DNA of 64,000 bases, from NCBI GenBank assembly GCA_903943975.1, contig CAJAQB010000011.1, positions 1-64,000 of the forward strand, read 5' to 3'. The first letter of the stretch is position 1. The number at the start of each line of letters is the position of its first letter. This DNA comes from Synechococcus lacustris. Its GTDB lineage: Bacteria; Cyanobacteriota; Cyanobacteriia; PCC-6307; Cyanobiaceae. Of this stretch, positions 18,299 through 27,470 are shown one piece after another. Under the pieces are notes generated by a model. The model did no database searches and was not told the origin of the DNA. It saw only the letters and a program-made list of their open reading frames with translations. Made by a program: the position numbers and the translations under genes.

Positions 18299-19269
18299 CT
18301 AACTCACAGCGGCTGTTCTTTGTTTGTTATCCAGATACAAACCACACCATTGGTGGCGTTAAGCAGATCTATCGCCAGGTGGAGTTGTTGCACCAGGCCG
18401 GCTGGCAGGCCTGGGTGCTGCAGGAACAGCCTGGTTTCCGGGCAGACTGGTTTCCAAGCACGGCGCCGGTGCTTGATCTACAGGCCTATCTGGCCCAATC
18501 CCCTGATCCAGCCAGCGACCTGATCGTATTACCGGAAACCTGGCTGTCAAATCTGCCTGGGTATCTAGTTGGTATACCCAAAGTTATCTTCAACCAGAAC
18601 GCCTATTACACCTTTGGCCTTGAAGGTCGGGTAAATCTCGACACGTTGGAGCTCTATCGCCATCCCGATGTGCGGGGGGTGGTCACCGTGTCTGATGACA
18701 ATCGCCGTTTGTTGGTGGAGGGATGTGGCCTGCCAGCGGAACGGGTTTTTACCGTGCTCAATGGCATCGATGGCCAGTTGTTTTATCCGCCGGAACGCAA
18801 GCTGCGGCGGATTGTTTTCCTTTCCCGCAAGCAGGTAAACCATGCCCGCAGTGTGCAACTGATGGCCTCCCAGCGGCCGGCGCTGCAGCGCTATGAATTC
18901 CGTGAGTTGCCGCGGCTCAGCCATCCCGAACTGGCCGCTGAACTGCGGGAAGCCTTGGTATTTCTCAGTTGTGGCCATCCCGAGGGCTTTGGCCTGCCCC
19001 TCGCCGAAGCGATTGCCTGTGGTTGCATCCCCGTGGGCTACCACGGTTTGGCCGGTAGGGATTTCTGTTTCCCTGCCCTGCACAGCGTTGAATTTGGCGA
19101 CCTGTTTGGTTTCATCCAGCAGCTGGAGAATGCCCTGCAGGCCTTTGAAGCTGACCCAGATGGCAGCACCGCCACCCTGATTAACACCGCCCTGGCCCTG
19201 CGGGAGCGTTATTCCCTCGAGCGCGAACGCGAGCGGGCCCTCGAGGTATGGGGCGCGCTGGTTAGTTGA
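18295..19269 (+). CDS. Glycosyltransferase (GT4-like)
   Basis: RRIVFLSRKQVNHARSVQL and FLSCGHPEGFGLPLAEAIACGCIPVGYHGLAGRDF. Confidence 0.75.
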   Translation: MTNSQRLFFVCYPDTNHTIGGVKQIYRQVELLHQAGWQAWVLQEQPGFRADWFPSTAPVLDLQAYLAQSPDPASDLIVLPETWLSNLPGYLVGIPKVIFNQNAYYTFGLEGRVNLDTLELYRHPDVRGVVTVSDDNRRLLVEGCGLPAERVFTVLNGIDGQLFYPPERKLRRIVFLSRKQVNHARSVQLMASQRPALQRYEFRELPRLSHPELAAELREALVFLSCGHPEGFGLPLAEAIACGCIPVGYHGLAGRDFCFPALHSVEFGDLFGFIQQLENALQAFEADPDGSTATLINTALALRERYSLERERERALEVWGALVS

Positions 19270-20383
19270 TCCCCAGCTTTGTTTCCAGCGACGCCAGCGC
19301 CCCCTGCCAGCGGTGGAACCCCTCCTGGCGGTGGGGCACCACCAGCTGCCGATAGCGGCCGTCGCGCCCCAGCAGGTCGTACCAGCGTTCATCGGGAAAT
19401 TGGGGCAACAGCAGTTGCACCTGGCGGCCACAGGCCACCGCCAGATGGCCCAGGGAGGTGTCCACCGTGGCGATGGCGCTGCACTGGGCCATCAGCTTGC
19501 GGGTGTCCCTGAGGCTGCGGATTTGCTGGCGCACCGGCTGCACCCAGGGGGCCAGTCGCTTCAGGATTTGCAATTCCTCGGGGCTGTAATCGCCCATGTC
19601 GAGCAGCCGCAGCCCCTGGGCTGCCGCCCGTTGCCAGCGGCCATAGAGCTCCAGGATCACTGGAAACGGCAGCGAGCGACTGAAGGACGACAGCGGATTG
19701 GCCGGGTCGGGTTTGCAACGCCAGCAAACCAGTAGCCCGCCGCCGCTAGGGGCCGGCTGAGGGTCCTGGAGCAGGGCACCAGGGGCCTGCTCCAGCCCCC
19801 TCAATCCCATCCAGAAGCGGAACCAGGGGGAGGTCACATGCCAACTGCCCTCCAGCCCCTGGCTTGGTTCCAGCGGCAGCCCCGGCACCTCCGCCAGCAG
19901 GGCCTGCACCACGCTGTTGTTTTCGCCACTGGGCCGCAGCCAGAGCGCTTCTGGGCTTGGTAACCGCGAACGACTGGCCAGCAGCAGCGCCGCCGTTTCC
20001 AGCTGGTCGCCGATGCCCCCCACCAGGTCCACAGACACCGGCAGGCCCTGGTCAAAGCGCTGGGCGATCGCCTGCTCCAGCTGCTGTTGTCTTTGGTTTC
20101 CCAGCAGGCCCCGCCAGGGATTCGGCTCCCCCCGCCGCCGCAGGATCCGGTAGGTGGATTGCTGGCCGATCAGTTGGTTATGGCCTTGAACCCGCCCCAG
20201 CCAGCTTTCGCAGTCGTCGTAGGCGCCGATATAGGTGAGCAGGCTGATCAGCGCCAGTTGCTGTTGGCGACCGCTGGGGTTTTCGCCGGCGCTGCGGATC
20301 TGCCGCTCCAGCTCCTGCCGGGCCAGATCGAGGTCATTGCCATAGAGAAACCACTGCTTTGCTGTCCTCCCATTTGCTGTCAT
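19262..20383 (-). CDS. GT9-like / heptosyltransferase-like protein
   Basis: C-terminal CSAIATVDTSLGHLAVACGRQVQLLLPQFPDERWYDLLGRDGRY. Confidence 0.6.
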   Translation of the reverse strand: MTANGRTAKQWFLYGNDLDLARQELERQIRSAGENPSGRQQQLALISLLTYIGAYDDCESWLGRVQGHNQLIGQQSTYRILRRRGEPNPWRGLLGNQRQQQLEQAIAQRFDQGLPVSVDLVGGIGDQLETAALLLASRSRLPSPEALWLRPSGENNSVVQALLAEVPGLPLEPSQGLEGSWHVTSPWFRFWMGLRGLEQAPGALLQDPQPAPSGGGLLVCWRCKPDPANPLSSFSRSLPFPVILELYGRWQRAAAQGLRLLDMGDYSPEELQILKRLAPWVQPVRQQIRSLRDTRKLMAQCSAIATVDTSLGHLAVACGRQVQLLLPQFPDERWYDLLGRDGRYRQLVVPHRQEGFHRWQGALASLETKLGIN

Positions 20384-20384
20384 C

Positions 20385-21515
20385 TCAGCGCAGCTGCTGG
20401 AAGCCCTGGTGCAGGGCCAGGGCTGATTGCCGGGGGGTGTAGCGGCGCAGGGCGTCCCTGCGGGCCCTTTGGCCCATGGCCTGCCGTTGCTGGGGTTGGG
20501 CGTTACACCAATGCAGGGCCTCGGCCAAGGCGTTGCTATCGCCGGGGGGCACCAGCAGGCCGTTGCGGCCGTGGGTGATCACCTCGTAGGCGCCGCCCAC
20601 CCCACTGCTGATTGGCACCACGCCGGTGACCATCGCTTCTGCTACCACCATCCCGAAGGATTCCGGATGCAAGGAGGGAAACACCAGCACATCGAGATCT
20701 GCATAGAAACTCTGCAGCGCTTCCCCCTCCAGGAACCCCCGCCACTGCACCAGCGCTTTGATCCCTACCCGCTCGCAGTAGTCGCGCAGTTCCTCTTCAT
20801 AGTTGGGGGCAAAGGCCTTGCCGGCCAGCTGAATACTGAGCGGTTGGCCGTTGCCCCCGGCCTGCAGCCGCGCCACCGCCTCCAGCAACACATGCACCCC
20901 CTTCGATTGCATTAGCAGCCCGCAGTAGCCCACCCGCAGGGCCCCAGCCCGGGGTTGGCTGGCCTGTGGTGGCTCGTTTTGCATCAGTGGCGGGTAAACC
21001 ACCGGCTGTTGGGCCACAGGAAAACCCTGCTGGTGCAGGAGCCGCTTCACCTCCCCCGAGGCAAAAGCCATGCCATAGGAACCTTTGCCCCTGGGGTACT
21101 GGTGCAAAGGCATTGGGGCCCCCATGAAGCCCACGTGTTGCTGGGTGGGTACCCCCTGGGCAAGCACTGTGTCCAGCAGCTCTAAGCCGAGCAAATCCAG
21201 GTTGCCCACCAGGCACACCTGGGGTTTAAAGCGTTTCAATATTTTGGTCAGCAGCCTTTGATTGTGCTGCTGGCGCCGTTGTTCCTCGCCGCTATCCCCA
21301 AGCCGACTGATGCCCCCCTCGTAGCTGCCCAGTAGTTGCAGGCTGCGGCAGACCCTTGGGTCCAGGCCCGCCGGCCCCAGGTAGGGGGCATCACTGGTGA
21401 GCACTAGGGGGTCGTAGCCAAGGGCCTCCAACCCCTGGCAGAGCCGTTGCAGGCAAAGCCCGAAACCGCCCAGGTTTTGGGGGGGGTAGAGGTTGGTGAG
21501 CAGGAGCAACCGCAT
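20385..21515 (-). CDS. Glycosyltransferase family 4
   Basis: MRLLLLTNLYPPQNLGGFGLCLQRLCQGLEALGYDPLVLTSD and VFPSLHPESFGMVVAEAMVTGVVPISSGVGGAYEVI. Confidence 0.9.
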   Translation of the reverse strand: MRLLLLTNLYPPQNLGGFGLCLQRLCQGLEALGYDPLVLTSDAPYLGPAGLDPRVCRSLQLLGSYEGGISRLGDSGEEQRRQQHNQRLLTKILKRFKPQVCLVGNLDLLGLELLDTVLAQGVPTQQHVGFMGAPMPLHQYPRGKGSYGMAFASGEVKRLLHQQGFPVAQQPVVYPPLMQNEPPQASQPRAGALRVGYCGLLMQSKGVHVLLEAVARLQAGGNGQPLSIQLAGKAFAPNYEEELRDYCERVGIKALVQWRGFLEGEALQSFYADLDVLVFPSLHPESFGMVVAEAMVTGVVPISSGVGGAYEVITHGRNGLLVPPGDSNALAEALHWCNAQPQQRQAMGQRARRDALRRYTPRQSALALHQGFQQLR

Positions 21516-21554
21516 GGGGCGAGCCTAAAGTCCGGCCGCTTATCGGCCCCTGCC

Positions 21555-22688
21555 ATGCCCCCATTGCTGCAGCGCTACGACGGCCGCGACCTGGGCAGCA
21601 AACCCCACATCAGCCTGTTGGGTTCCAACAAGGTGGGCAATTTTGTTGTCACCATCCCCCTGCTCACTGCCCTCAAGCGCCGCTACCCAGGGGCAGTGAT
21701 CGACTTTTGGGGCAGTGAGCTCACCGCTGATTTCGAGCGGGCCCTGCCCCAGCTGGCCTGGCGCTGTTCCTGGGATCGGGCCGATGCCGATCTGTTTCAG
21801 CAACTGGCCACTGCCGCCGCAGAACGCCTGACGGCGGCCGGCCCCATTGATCTCTTGATCAATTGCGATGGCTTTAACCCCCTCACCCAGGTGCTGGCCA
21901 GCTGGCTGCGCCCCCAGTGGGTGGCTGGGGCCGCCCTCAGGGCCAATGGTCGCCAGGCCGTGCCCTGGGGGGATCACCCCTTCCAGAAATTCCTTAATGA
22001 TCCCGATTGGGATTCCCCTGCCTTTGTGGAGCGCTATGGGGGGCTTTTCCCCTCCAACTACATCGCCGAGCTGCTCTGTCGCCTGGCCTACCTGGAGGAA
22101 ACCGTGGCGGCCATCGAGCTTCCCTCTGTTGAGCCCCCCTTTGCGGTGCCGGATCTCTTGATCCATGCCACCACCACCCGGGCCGCCAAGCTGTGGCCCC
22201 TGGCCCATTGGCAGGCGCTGCTGGCCTGGTGTGAGGCCCAGGCGCTGTCGGTGGGGCTGGTGGGCAGTGCCCCCGCCCTGCAGCGGGAGCAATACAACGC
22301 CGGCGATCTCGAAACTGAGCTGCTGGCCAGCAGCTCCCTGATCGACCTGCGGGGCCAAACCAGCCTGATTCAGTTGGCTGGGGCCTGCAAAGCCGCCCGG
22401 GCCGTGGTCAGTGTTGATGCCGGGCCCCTGCACATCGCCGCTGCCATGGGCACCCCCACCTTGGCGATTGTTGGCAATGACGCCGCTGGGGTGGGGGCCA
22501 GCCCGATTCGGCTCTGGATGCCCCGCTCCAGCAATGCCAGCCGCACCGTGAGCCCCCACAGCTGCGCCGGCTGCGCTGAGCTGCGCTTCCGCAACGATGG
22601 CTGCGTCAAGGAGGGCCATGGCTGCATGGCTACGGTGCAGCCCGAGCAGGTGATCGACTGGCTGCGGCCGCTGCTTGCTGCGGATTAG
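21555..22688 (+). CDS. GT9 ADP-heptose:LPS heptosyltransferase-like protein
   Basis: ISLLGSNKVGNFVVTIPLLTALKRRYPGAVIDFW and ARAVVSVDAGPLHIAAAMGTPTLAIVG; start set to ATG 21555. Confidence 0.85.
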   Translation: MPPLLQRYDGRDLGSKPHISLLGSNKVGNFVVTIPLLTALKRRYPGAVIDFWGSELTADFERALPQLAWRCSWDRADADLFQQLATAAAERLTAAGPIDLLINCDGFNPLTQVLASWLRPQWVAGAALRANGRQAVPWGDHPFQKFLNDPDWDSPAFVERYGGLFPSNYIAELLCRLAYLEETVAAIELPSVEPPFAVPDLLIHATTTRAAKLWPLAHWQALLAWCEAQALSVGLVGSAPALQREQYNAGDLETELLASSSLIDLRGQTSLIQLAGACKAARAVVSVDAGPLHIAAAMGTPTLAIVGNDAAGVGASPIRLWMPRSSNASRTVSPHSCAGCAELRFRNDGCVKEGHGCMATVQPEQVIDWLRPLLAAD

Positions 22689-22734
22689 CGTCCATTACCA
22701 TGCCCGCTTGCCAGAGCTGACTGGACCGCGGGAT

Positions 22735-24009
22735 ATGCATCAAATTTTGGGTCCTCTATTTGCGCCATTTCTGCGCATTGAGTACTTTCTATCCGCCTGG
22801 TTTGAATTCTTAAGATTTTTTCTCACCGGTAGAACCTGGCGCCATCGGCTGCGTCGCCGGGCCGGTTCCTGGCCCCAGCCGCCGCCAGGGCTGCGGCGAG
22901 TGGCAATTTTTGCTGCTTTCCATGGTCCCCAGGTGAGTCTTTCAAACCTGGCCTACCTGCGCTCCCTTCAGGCGGCCGGTTTGCAGGTGGTGTATTTGCA
23001 TAACGGCCCCCTCTCCGCCGCCACGGTGGAGAAATTAGAGCCCCTCTGTGCCGCTGTGCTCGAGCGTCCCAATCTGGGGCAGGATTGGGGTTGTTTTAAG
23101 GATGGCTTCCTCAACTTACGCCGTTATGGCTGGTTGGAAAATACTGAATGGTTGTTGTTTTGTAATGACAGTGTTCACTTTCTTGGCGATCAAGTTGGGG
23201 CAGCTTTTGCCCGCAGGTTAGACCAAGAATTTGAGACGATGCCTGAGCCGGTGCTGGCCTTGAATGAAAACCTCCAGCTTTGGCAGCATCTGCAAAGCTT
23301 CTTTGTGGCGGTGCGCCCTGAGGTGTTCAAGAGTCCCCGTTTTGTGCATTTCTGGAAAGACTATCTGCCGCTCAGCCATCGTTACCATGCCATCAATAAA
23401 GGCGAGGTGCGCTGGTCCCTAAAGGTGCTTAACCATTATCCCCGCCGCGTGCTCTATTCGCCTTCTGCCCTATTTGACTATGCATCTAAAGCCTATGAAG
23501 ATGAAAACTGGCTTGGGATTTCACAGCTGTTGATCCCCAAGTGCTGTGGCTCGGTGGTTGCTGGCCTGCGTAGCCATTTGGCTGAAGAAATCAGTGCCGA
23601 TGAGGATCGGCGCAAAGTACCCCGCTCCGGCGGACGTTTTACCACCAGCTATGTGTACTGGGATCAGTTAATGGCGTTGATGGGAATCCTTGAAAGCACT
23701 AACACGAGTCATTCCTGTGCCTTGATGTTCTGTGGCTTGTTGGAATCACCTTTCCTGAAAAAAGATATCTGCAGGCACAATACCTACACCCTCGCTCAGA
23801 TGAGGCAGTTTCTTGAATATCATTTCTCTAATAACTGTGATGAATCACCGGAATCCAGGGCCCTTTGGTCGGAGATCCTTGGCTCCTATGTGGGCCAGGG
23901 CACGCTTGTGAGTTATTTATTCCGGCCGCGGGTGGCCTTCCGCAAGGGGCTGATGTATCGCGGTTTTGGCATTTCCCAGGAATCGCTGCCCAATTACGGC
24001 AATCGTTGA
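22735..24009 (+). CDS. RgpF-like (rhamnan synthesis F) protein
   Basis: RRVAIFAAFHGPQVSLSNLAYLRSLQAAGLQVVYLHNG...ERPNLGQDWGCFKDGFLNLRRYGWLENTEWLLFCNDSVHF; likely start ATG 22735, longer ORF begins 22675. Confidence 0.75.
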   Translation: MHQILGPLFAPFLRIEYFLSAWFEFLRFFLTGRTWRHRLRRRAGSWPQPPPGLRRVAIFAAFHGPQVSLSNLAYLRSLQAAGLQVVYLHNGPLSAATVEKLEPLCAAVLERPNLGQDWGCFKDGFLNLRRYGWLENTEWLLFCNDSVHFLGDQVGAAFARRLDQEFETMPEPVLALNENLQLWQHLQSFFVAVRPEVFKSPRFVHFWKDYLPLSHRYHAINKGEVRWSLKVLNHYPRRVLYSPSALFDYASKAYEDENWLGISQLLIPKCCGSVVAGLRSHLAEEISADEDRRKVPRSGGRFTTSYVYWDQLMALMGILESTNTSHSCALMFCGLLESPFLKKDICRHNTYTLAQMRQFLEYHFSNNCDESPESRALWSEILGSYVGQGTLVSYLFRPRVAFRKGLMYRGFGISQESLPNYGNR

Positions 24010-24018
24010 GTTGCTGTT

Positions 24019-24831
24019 TTGAGCTTCTCCCTGTCGTCTGGCGTCCCCCAGCTGGATCTGCTGATAATTGCCTATCGCCCCGGCGCCGCTGAGCTGCAGG
24101 CCCTGGGCGCCTGCCTGGCGGCCCTGGCCCCGGGCATTCGCTACAGCCTGGCCCTCAACGCCGTGCAGCACCAGCCCCCCGAGGGGCTGGAGCCGCTGCT
24201 GGCCGGGGCGCTGCTGGTGCAGCGCAATGCCGAAAACCTTGGCTATGGCCGTGCCGCCAACCGTTTGTTTAAGGCCCTGCCCCAGCCGGCCCCCTGGGTG
24301 GCGGTGCTCAACACCGATCTGTATTGGCAGCCTGGCAGCTTTGAAACCCTGCTGCGCTGGCTTGCTCACCAGGCGGATGTGGTGGCGGCGGTGCCCCAGA
24401 TCCTCAGCCCCTCGGGGCAAGTGGAGCGGCTCACCAAGCGCGACCCCTCCTTGCTGGCCCTCTGCAGCCGCCGTTTTCTGCCCCGGCGCCTCAAACCCCA
24501 GTGGCTGCGCCGCCTCGATGGCCGGTTCACCATGGAAGACCACGACCTCCAAAGCATCTTTGAGGTGCCTTACCTGAGCGGCTGCTGCCTGCTGGTGCGC
24601 TCCGATGCCTATGCCGCCGTGGGTGGCTTTGATCCGGCCTATTTCCTTTACCTGGAGGATGCCGACCTCAGCCGGCGGCTCAGGCCCCTGGGCCGTTGCC
24701 TGCACCTGCCGCTGGCCGCCGTAACCCATGGCTGGGGCCGCGGCAGCCACCGCAGCCTGCGGCTCACCCTGGTGAACCTCTGGAGTGCGGTGATTTATTT
24801 CCGCCGCTGGGGCCTGCGGCTCTGGAACTGA
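24019..24831 (+). CDS. GT2 rhamnosyltransferase-like glycosyltransferase
   Basis: NAENLGYGRAANRLFKALPQPAPWVAVLNTDLYWQPGSFE...YLSGCCLLVRSDAYAAVGGFDPAYFLYLEDADLSRRL. Confidence 0.9.
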   Translation: MSFSLSSGVPQLDLLIIAYRPGAAELQALGACLAALAPGIRYSLALNAVQHQPPEGLEPLLAGALLVQRNAENLGYGRAANRLFKALPQPAPWVAVLNTDLYWQPGSFETLLRWLAHQADVVAAVPQILSPSGQVERLTKRDPSLLALCSRRFLPRRLKPQWLRRLDGRFTMEDHDLQSIFEVPYLSGCCLLVRSDAYAAVGGFDPAYFLYLEDADLSRRLRPLGRCLHLPLAAVTHGWGRGSHRSLRLTLVNLWSAVIYFRRWGLRLWN

Positions 24832-24836
24832 ATCCA

Positions 24837-25661
24837 GTGAATCCTGCTGCGCTTCAGTCGAGTCCGCCGAGTCTGCCGAATCCCTTGCTGTCGTTGTTGC
24901 TGCCCCTGCACCGGCCGCGGCTTGACCACCTTGAGCAGTTGCTGGCCTCCCTGCCCCTCGATCAGCCTGAGCTGGAGCTGGTGGTGGGCATTAACCCCCT
25001 GGCGGCAGATCCTGCCCAACCGTTGGGGCCCTGGTTGCAGCAGTGGCGCCAACGGCAGCTGGGCGGCCAGGGCGCCCGCTGGCAAGTGCTGGAAAATGAG
25101 CGCCCCCTCGGCGTAAATGCCCATTTCCAAGCCCTGCAGCGGCGGGCCCGGGGGGCCTGGCTGGCCCCTGTCGACCAAGACGACCGTTGGCAACCGGGCC
25201 GTTGGCAGAGCCTGCTGCCCCAGCTGCGGGATCCCCAGCAGCAACGGCTTTGCCTGCTGCTGGTGTCGAGCCTGCGGCCCTGCAACGATCAGCTGGAGCC
25301 CTTGGCTTCTTTCGTTGGCCCCCCTTCCCTGGAGCCGCTGCTGCGCACAGCGCCCCCCCTGCGTTGGCTGCGGGCCCTGGGGCTGAACCACGCGACGGGC
25401 TGCTGCTGCATCTACAGCCGGCCGCTGCTGCAACGGCTCGGTTGGCCCCCAGCCCAGCCCGCCACCCCCTACTACGACCATCAATTGCTGCTGCGGGCCC
25501 TGCTTTCGCGCCACTGCGCCGTGGAGCCCCTGGCGGGGCCGGGCCTGGATTGGCGCCGCCACCAGGGCTGTGTGTCCGGGGTGCGACGCCCCTGGCGCCA
25601 GGTGTTGGCAGACCGTTTCCGTCTACTTGCTGCCCTGGTGAGGCCGAACAGCCGCAGCTAA
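24837..25661 (+). CDS. GT2 glycosyltransferase
   Basis: GTG start 24837; LLSLLLPLHRPRLDHLEQLLASLPLDQPELELVVGIN and GAWLAPVDQDDRWQPGRW. Confidence 0.75.
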   Translation: MNPAALQSSPPSLPNPLLSLLLPLHRPRLDHLEQLLASLPLDQPELELVVGINPLAADPAQPLGPWLQQWRQRQLGGQGARWQVLENERPLGVNAHFQALQRRARGAWLAPVDQDDRWQPGRWQSLLPQLRDPQQQRLCLLLVSSLRPCNDQLEPLASFVGPPSLEPLLRTAPPLRWLRALGLNHATGCCCIYSRPLLQRLGWPPAQPATPYYDHQLLLRALLSRHCAVEPLAGPGLDWRRHQGCVSGVRRPWRQVLADRFRLLAALVRPNSRS

Positions 25662-25683
25662 TGTCAAGCCGCTTCTTAGGCGT

Positions 25684-26457
25684 GTGTGTTTGGCAGAGCC
25701 CGTTGCCGTATTCCAGGACGCAGTGCTGGAGATCCCGGTTCATTCCTCCTCCCTACGCACCATCAAGCGCAGCCTGCTTTCAGGGCTCACCGGCGGTCAG
25801 CTGGCCCGCCGGGGCCGCAGCCTGCGGGTGCGGGCCCTTGATCGTTTAAATATCCGCATCAACCATGGCGATCGCCTGGCCTTGATAGGCCATAACGGCG
25901 CCGGCAAATCCACCTTTCTGCGGGTGCTGGCCGGCATCCTTACCCCCACGGGGGGCCAGTGGCAGCTGCCGCAGCCCTTCACCCCATTGATTGATAAATC
26001 CTTTGTGGTGGAGCCCCAGCTCAGTGGTTTCCAGGCTGTGAAGGCCCACTATTTGCTCCATACCAGTTCCCTTAAGGGTTTTGATGCCTTCCTCGAGGAT
26101 GTGGCTAATTTCTCGGAATTAAACGACTTTTTGCATCTGCCGCTCCAGGGTTACAGCGATGGCATGAAAACAAGGTTGCTTTTTGCTATGCACACCTATT
26201 TCAGCCATGATTTGCTGGCCCTTGATGAGGGCATTGGTGCCGGTGACCGGGCCTTTGTGGAACGGGCGGCCCAGCGCCTGAAGCATTTCCTTTCCTCCTC
26301 TGGCACCCTAGTGATCGCTTCTCACAGTGAGCCGATGTTGCGCTCGTTCTGCAGCAAGGGGGTGGTATTTCAGAAGGGTCGGCTCGCCTATGCCGGCGAA
26401 GTGAATGAGGCGCTTGCCTATTACCAACATTCCGTTGAGGAGGTGCAACATGCTTGA
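25684..26457 (+). CDS. ABC transporter ATPase, Wzt/TagH-like polysaccharide export
   Basis: LRVRALDRLNIRINHGDRLALIGHNGAGKSTFLRVLAGILTPTGG; LALDEGIGAGDRAFVERAAQRLKHFLSSSGTLVIASHS; short 257-aa form without a long C-terminal domain. Confidence 0.88.
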   Translation: MCLAEPVAVFQDAVLEIPVHSSSLRTIKRSLLSGLTGGQLARRGRSLRVRALDRLNIRINHGDRLALIGHNGAGKSTFLRVLAGILTPTGGQWQLPQPFTPLIDKSFVVEPQLSGFQAVKAHYLLHTSSLKGFDAFLEDVANFSELNDFLHLPLQGYSDGMKTRLLFAMHTYFSHDLLALDEGIGAGDRAFVERAAQRLKHFLSSSGTLVIASHSEPMLRSFCSKGVVFQKGRLAYAGEVNEALAYYQHSVEEVQHA

Positions 26458-27226
26458 GTTGCTTTATCCGTTTCAAACCTTCCGGGCCTGGTGGTATGCC
26501 GCCAGCCTGCGCACCCAGGCCCGTTTCCAGCGCACCCTGCTTGGCAGCAGTTGGCTTGGTATTTCCAACTTGCTCAGCGTGTTGGTGCTGTCCTTTGTTT
26601 ATGGGGTGTTGCTCAAGGTTCCAGATCCAAAGCAATATTTTCTTTATATCGCCGTGGGGCTCACGGTTTGGCAGTTTATTTCGATGATCATCAGCACCTC
26701 GCCCACCTTGCTGCGTGATCATAAAGATAAGTTGATGAATACCCCCACCCATCCGATTTTTTATTTTCTAGAGGAGTGGGCCTTTCAGATTCAAACCTTT
26801 TTACAGGCCTGGGGGATTGTGATCCTTGTGCTGGCAATATTTGTGCAGCCAAGTTTACTTTGGAATGGCGTGTTGCTGGCGGCTTTGCCGATCATTAATC
26901 TCTTCCTTTTCTGCATTGTGGTGCAGATTTTCTTTGCCTTGGTTGGCCTACTCTTCCAGGATCTTTACCAGGTGATCCCGATGCTGCTGCAGCTCACCTT
27001 TTTGTCCTCACCGGTGTTATTTAGTAAAATGAACCTGGGGGAGCATCAGTGGATTGCCAATTGGAATCCGCTCTTCCTGATCCTTGCCCCCGTGCGCCAG
27101 GCGGCGATCGACGGCCACCTGGCCCTAGGCCAGCAGCTGGCGATCCTCGTTGGGAACCTGCTGGCCTGTGCCCTGCTGGTGCTGGGCCTGGGCCGCTGGC
27201 GCCAGTGGATCGTCTTCAACCTCTGA
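26450..27226 (+). CDS. ABC-2 type transporter permease, Wzm/TagG-like
   Basis: MLELLYPFQTFRAWWYAASLRTQARFQRTLLGSSWLGISNLLSVLVLSFVYGVLLK; multiple TM segments; overlaps ATPase gene end. Confidence 0.88.
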   Translation: MLELLYPFQTFRAWWYAASLRTQARFQRTLLGSSWLGISNLLSVLVLSFVYGVLLKVPDPKQYFLYIAVGLTVWQFISMIISTSPTLLRDHKDKLMNTPTHPIFYFLEEWAFQIQTFLQAWGIVILVLAIFVQPSLLWNGVLLAALPIINLFLFCIVVQIFFALVGLLFQDLYQVIPMLLQLTFLSSPVLFSKMNLGEHQWIANWNPLFLILAPVRQAAIDGHLALGQQLAILVGNLLACALLVLGLGRWRQWIVFNL

Positions 27227-27303
27227 GCCGGCTCTGGGCTTGGCCTGGGCCCCAGTTTGGGAACTCAGTGTTGTAGGATTTTTGGATCGGCCGATGGCCG
27301 CAT

Positions 27304-27375
27304 GCGGATGTAGCTCAGTGGTAGAGCATCTCCTTGCCAAGGAGAGGGTCGAGAGTTCGAATCTCTTCATCCGCT
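27304..27375 (+). tRNA. tRNA-Gly (anticodon GCC)
   Basis: 7-bp acceptor stem GCGGATG/CATCCGC, D-arm GCTCAGTGGTAGAGC, anticodon loop CTTGCCAAG, T-arm GAGAGTTCGAATCTC; no encoded CCA. Confidence 0.95.
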
Positions 27376-27397
27376 TGATCTTTTAAATCGCTGCCTT

Positions 27398-27469
27398 TTT
27401 TAGCAGAACTTTTTAGCCGAGCTTTATTAGCAGAACCTTATTAGCAGAACCTTATTAACAGACCTTCAA
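27398..27469. repeat. Tandem repeat, about 5 units, 14-bp period (consensus ATTAGCAGAACCTT)
   Basis: TAGCAGAAC-like cores start at 27401, 27414, 27428, 27442, 27456 (spacing 13,14,14,14). Confidence 0.85.
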
Positions 27470-27470
27470 T

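Noticed and set aside
21540-22619. 359-aa minus-strand ORF opposite the GT9 gene
   Set aside because: Gly/Gln/His-rich shadow ORF on the strand opposite a clear GT9 coding frame; typical high-GC artefact. The same applies to many listed ORFs such as 1653-1976, 9184-9699, 41322-42383, 48220-49035 and 62385-63356.
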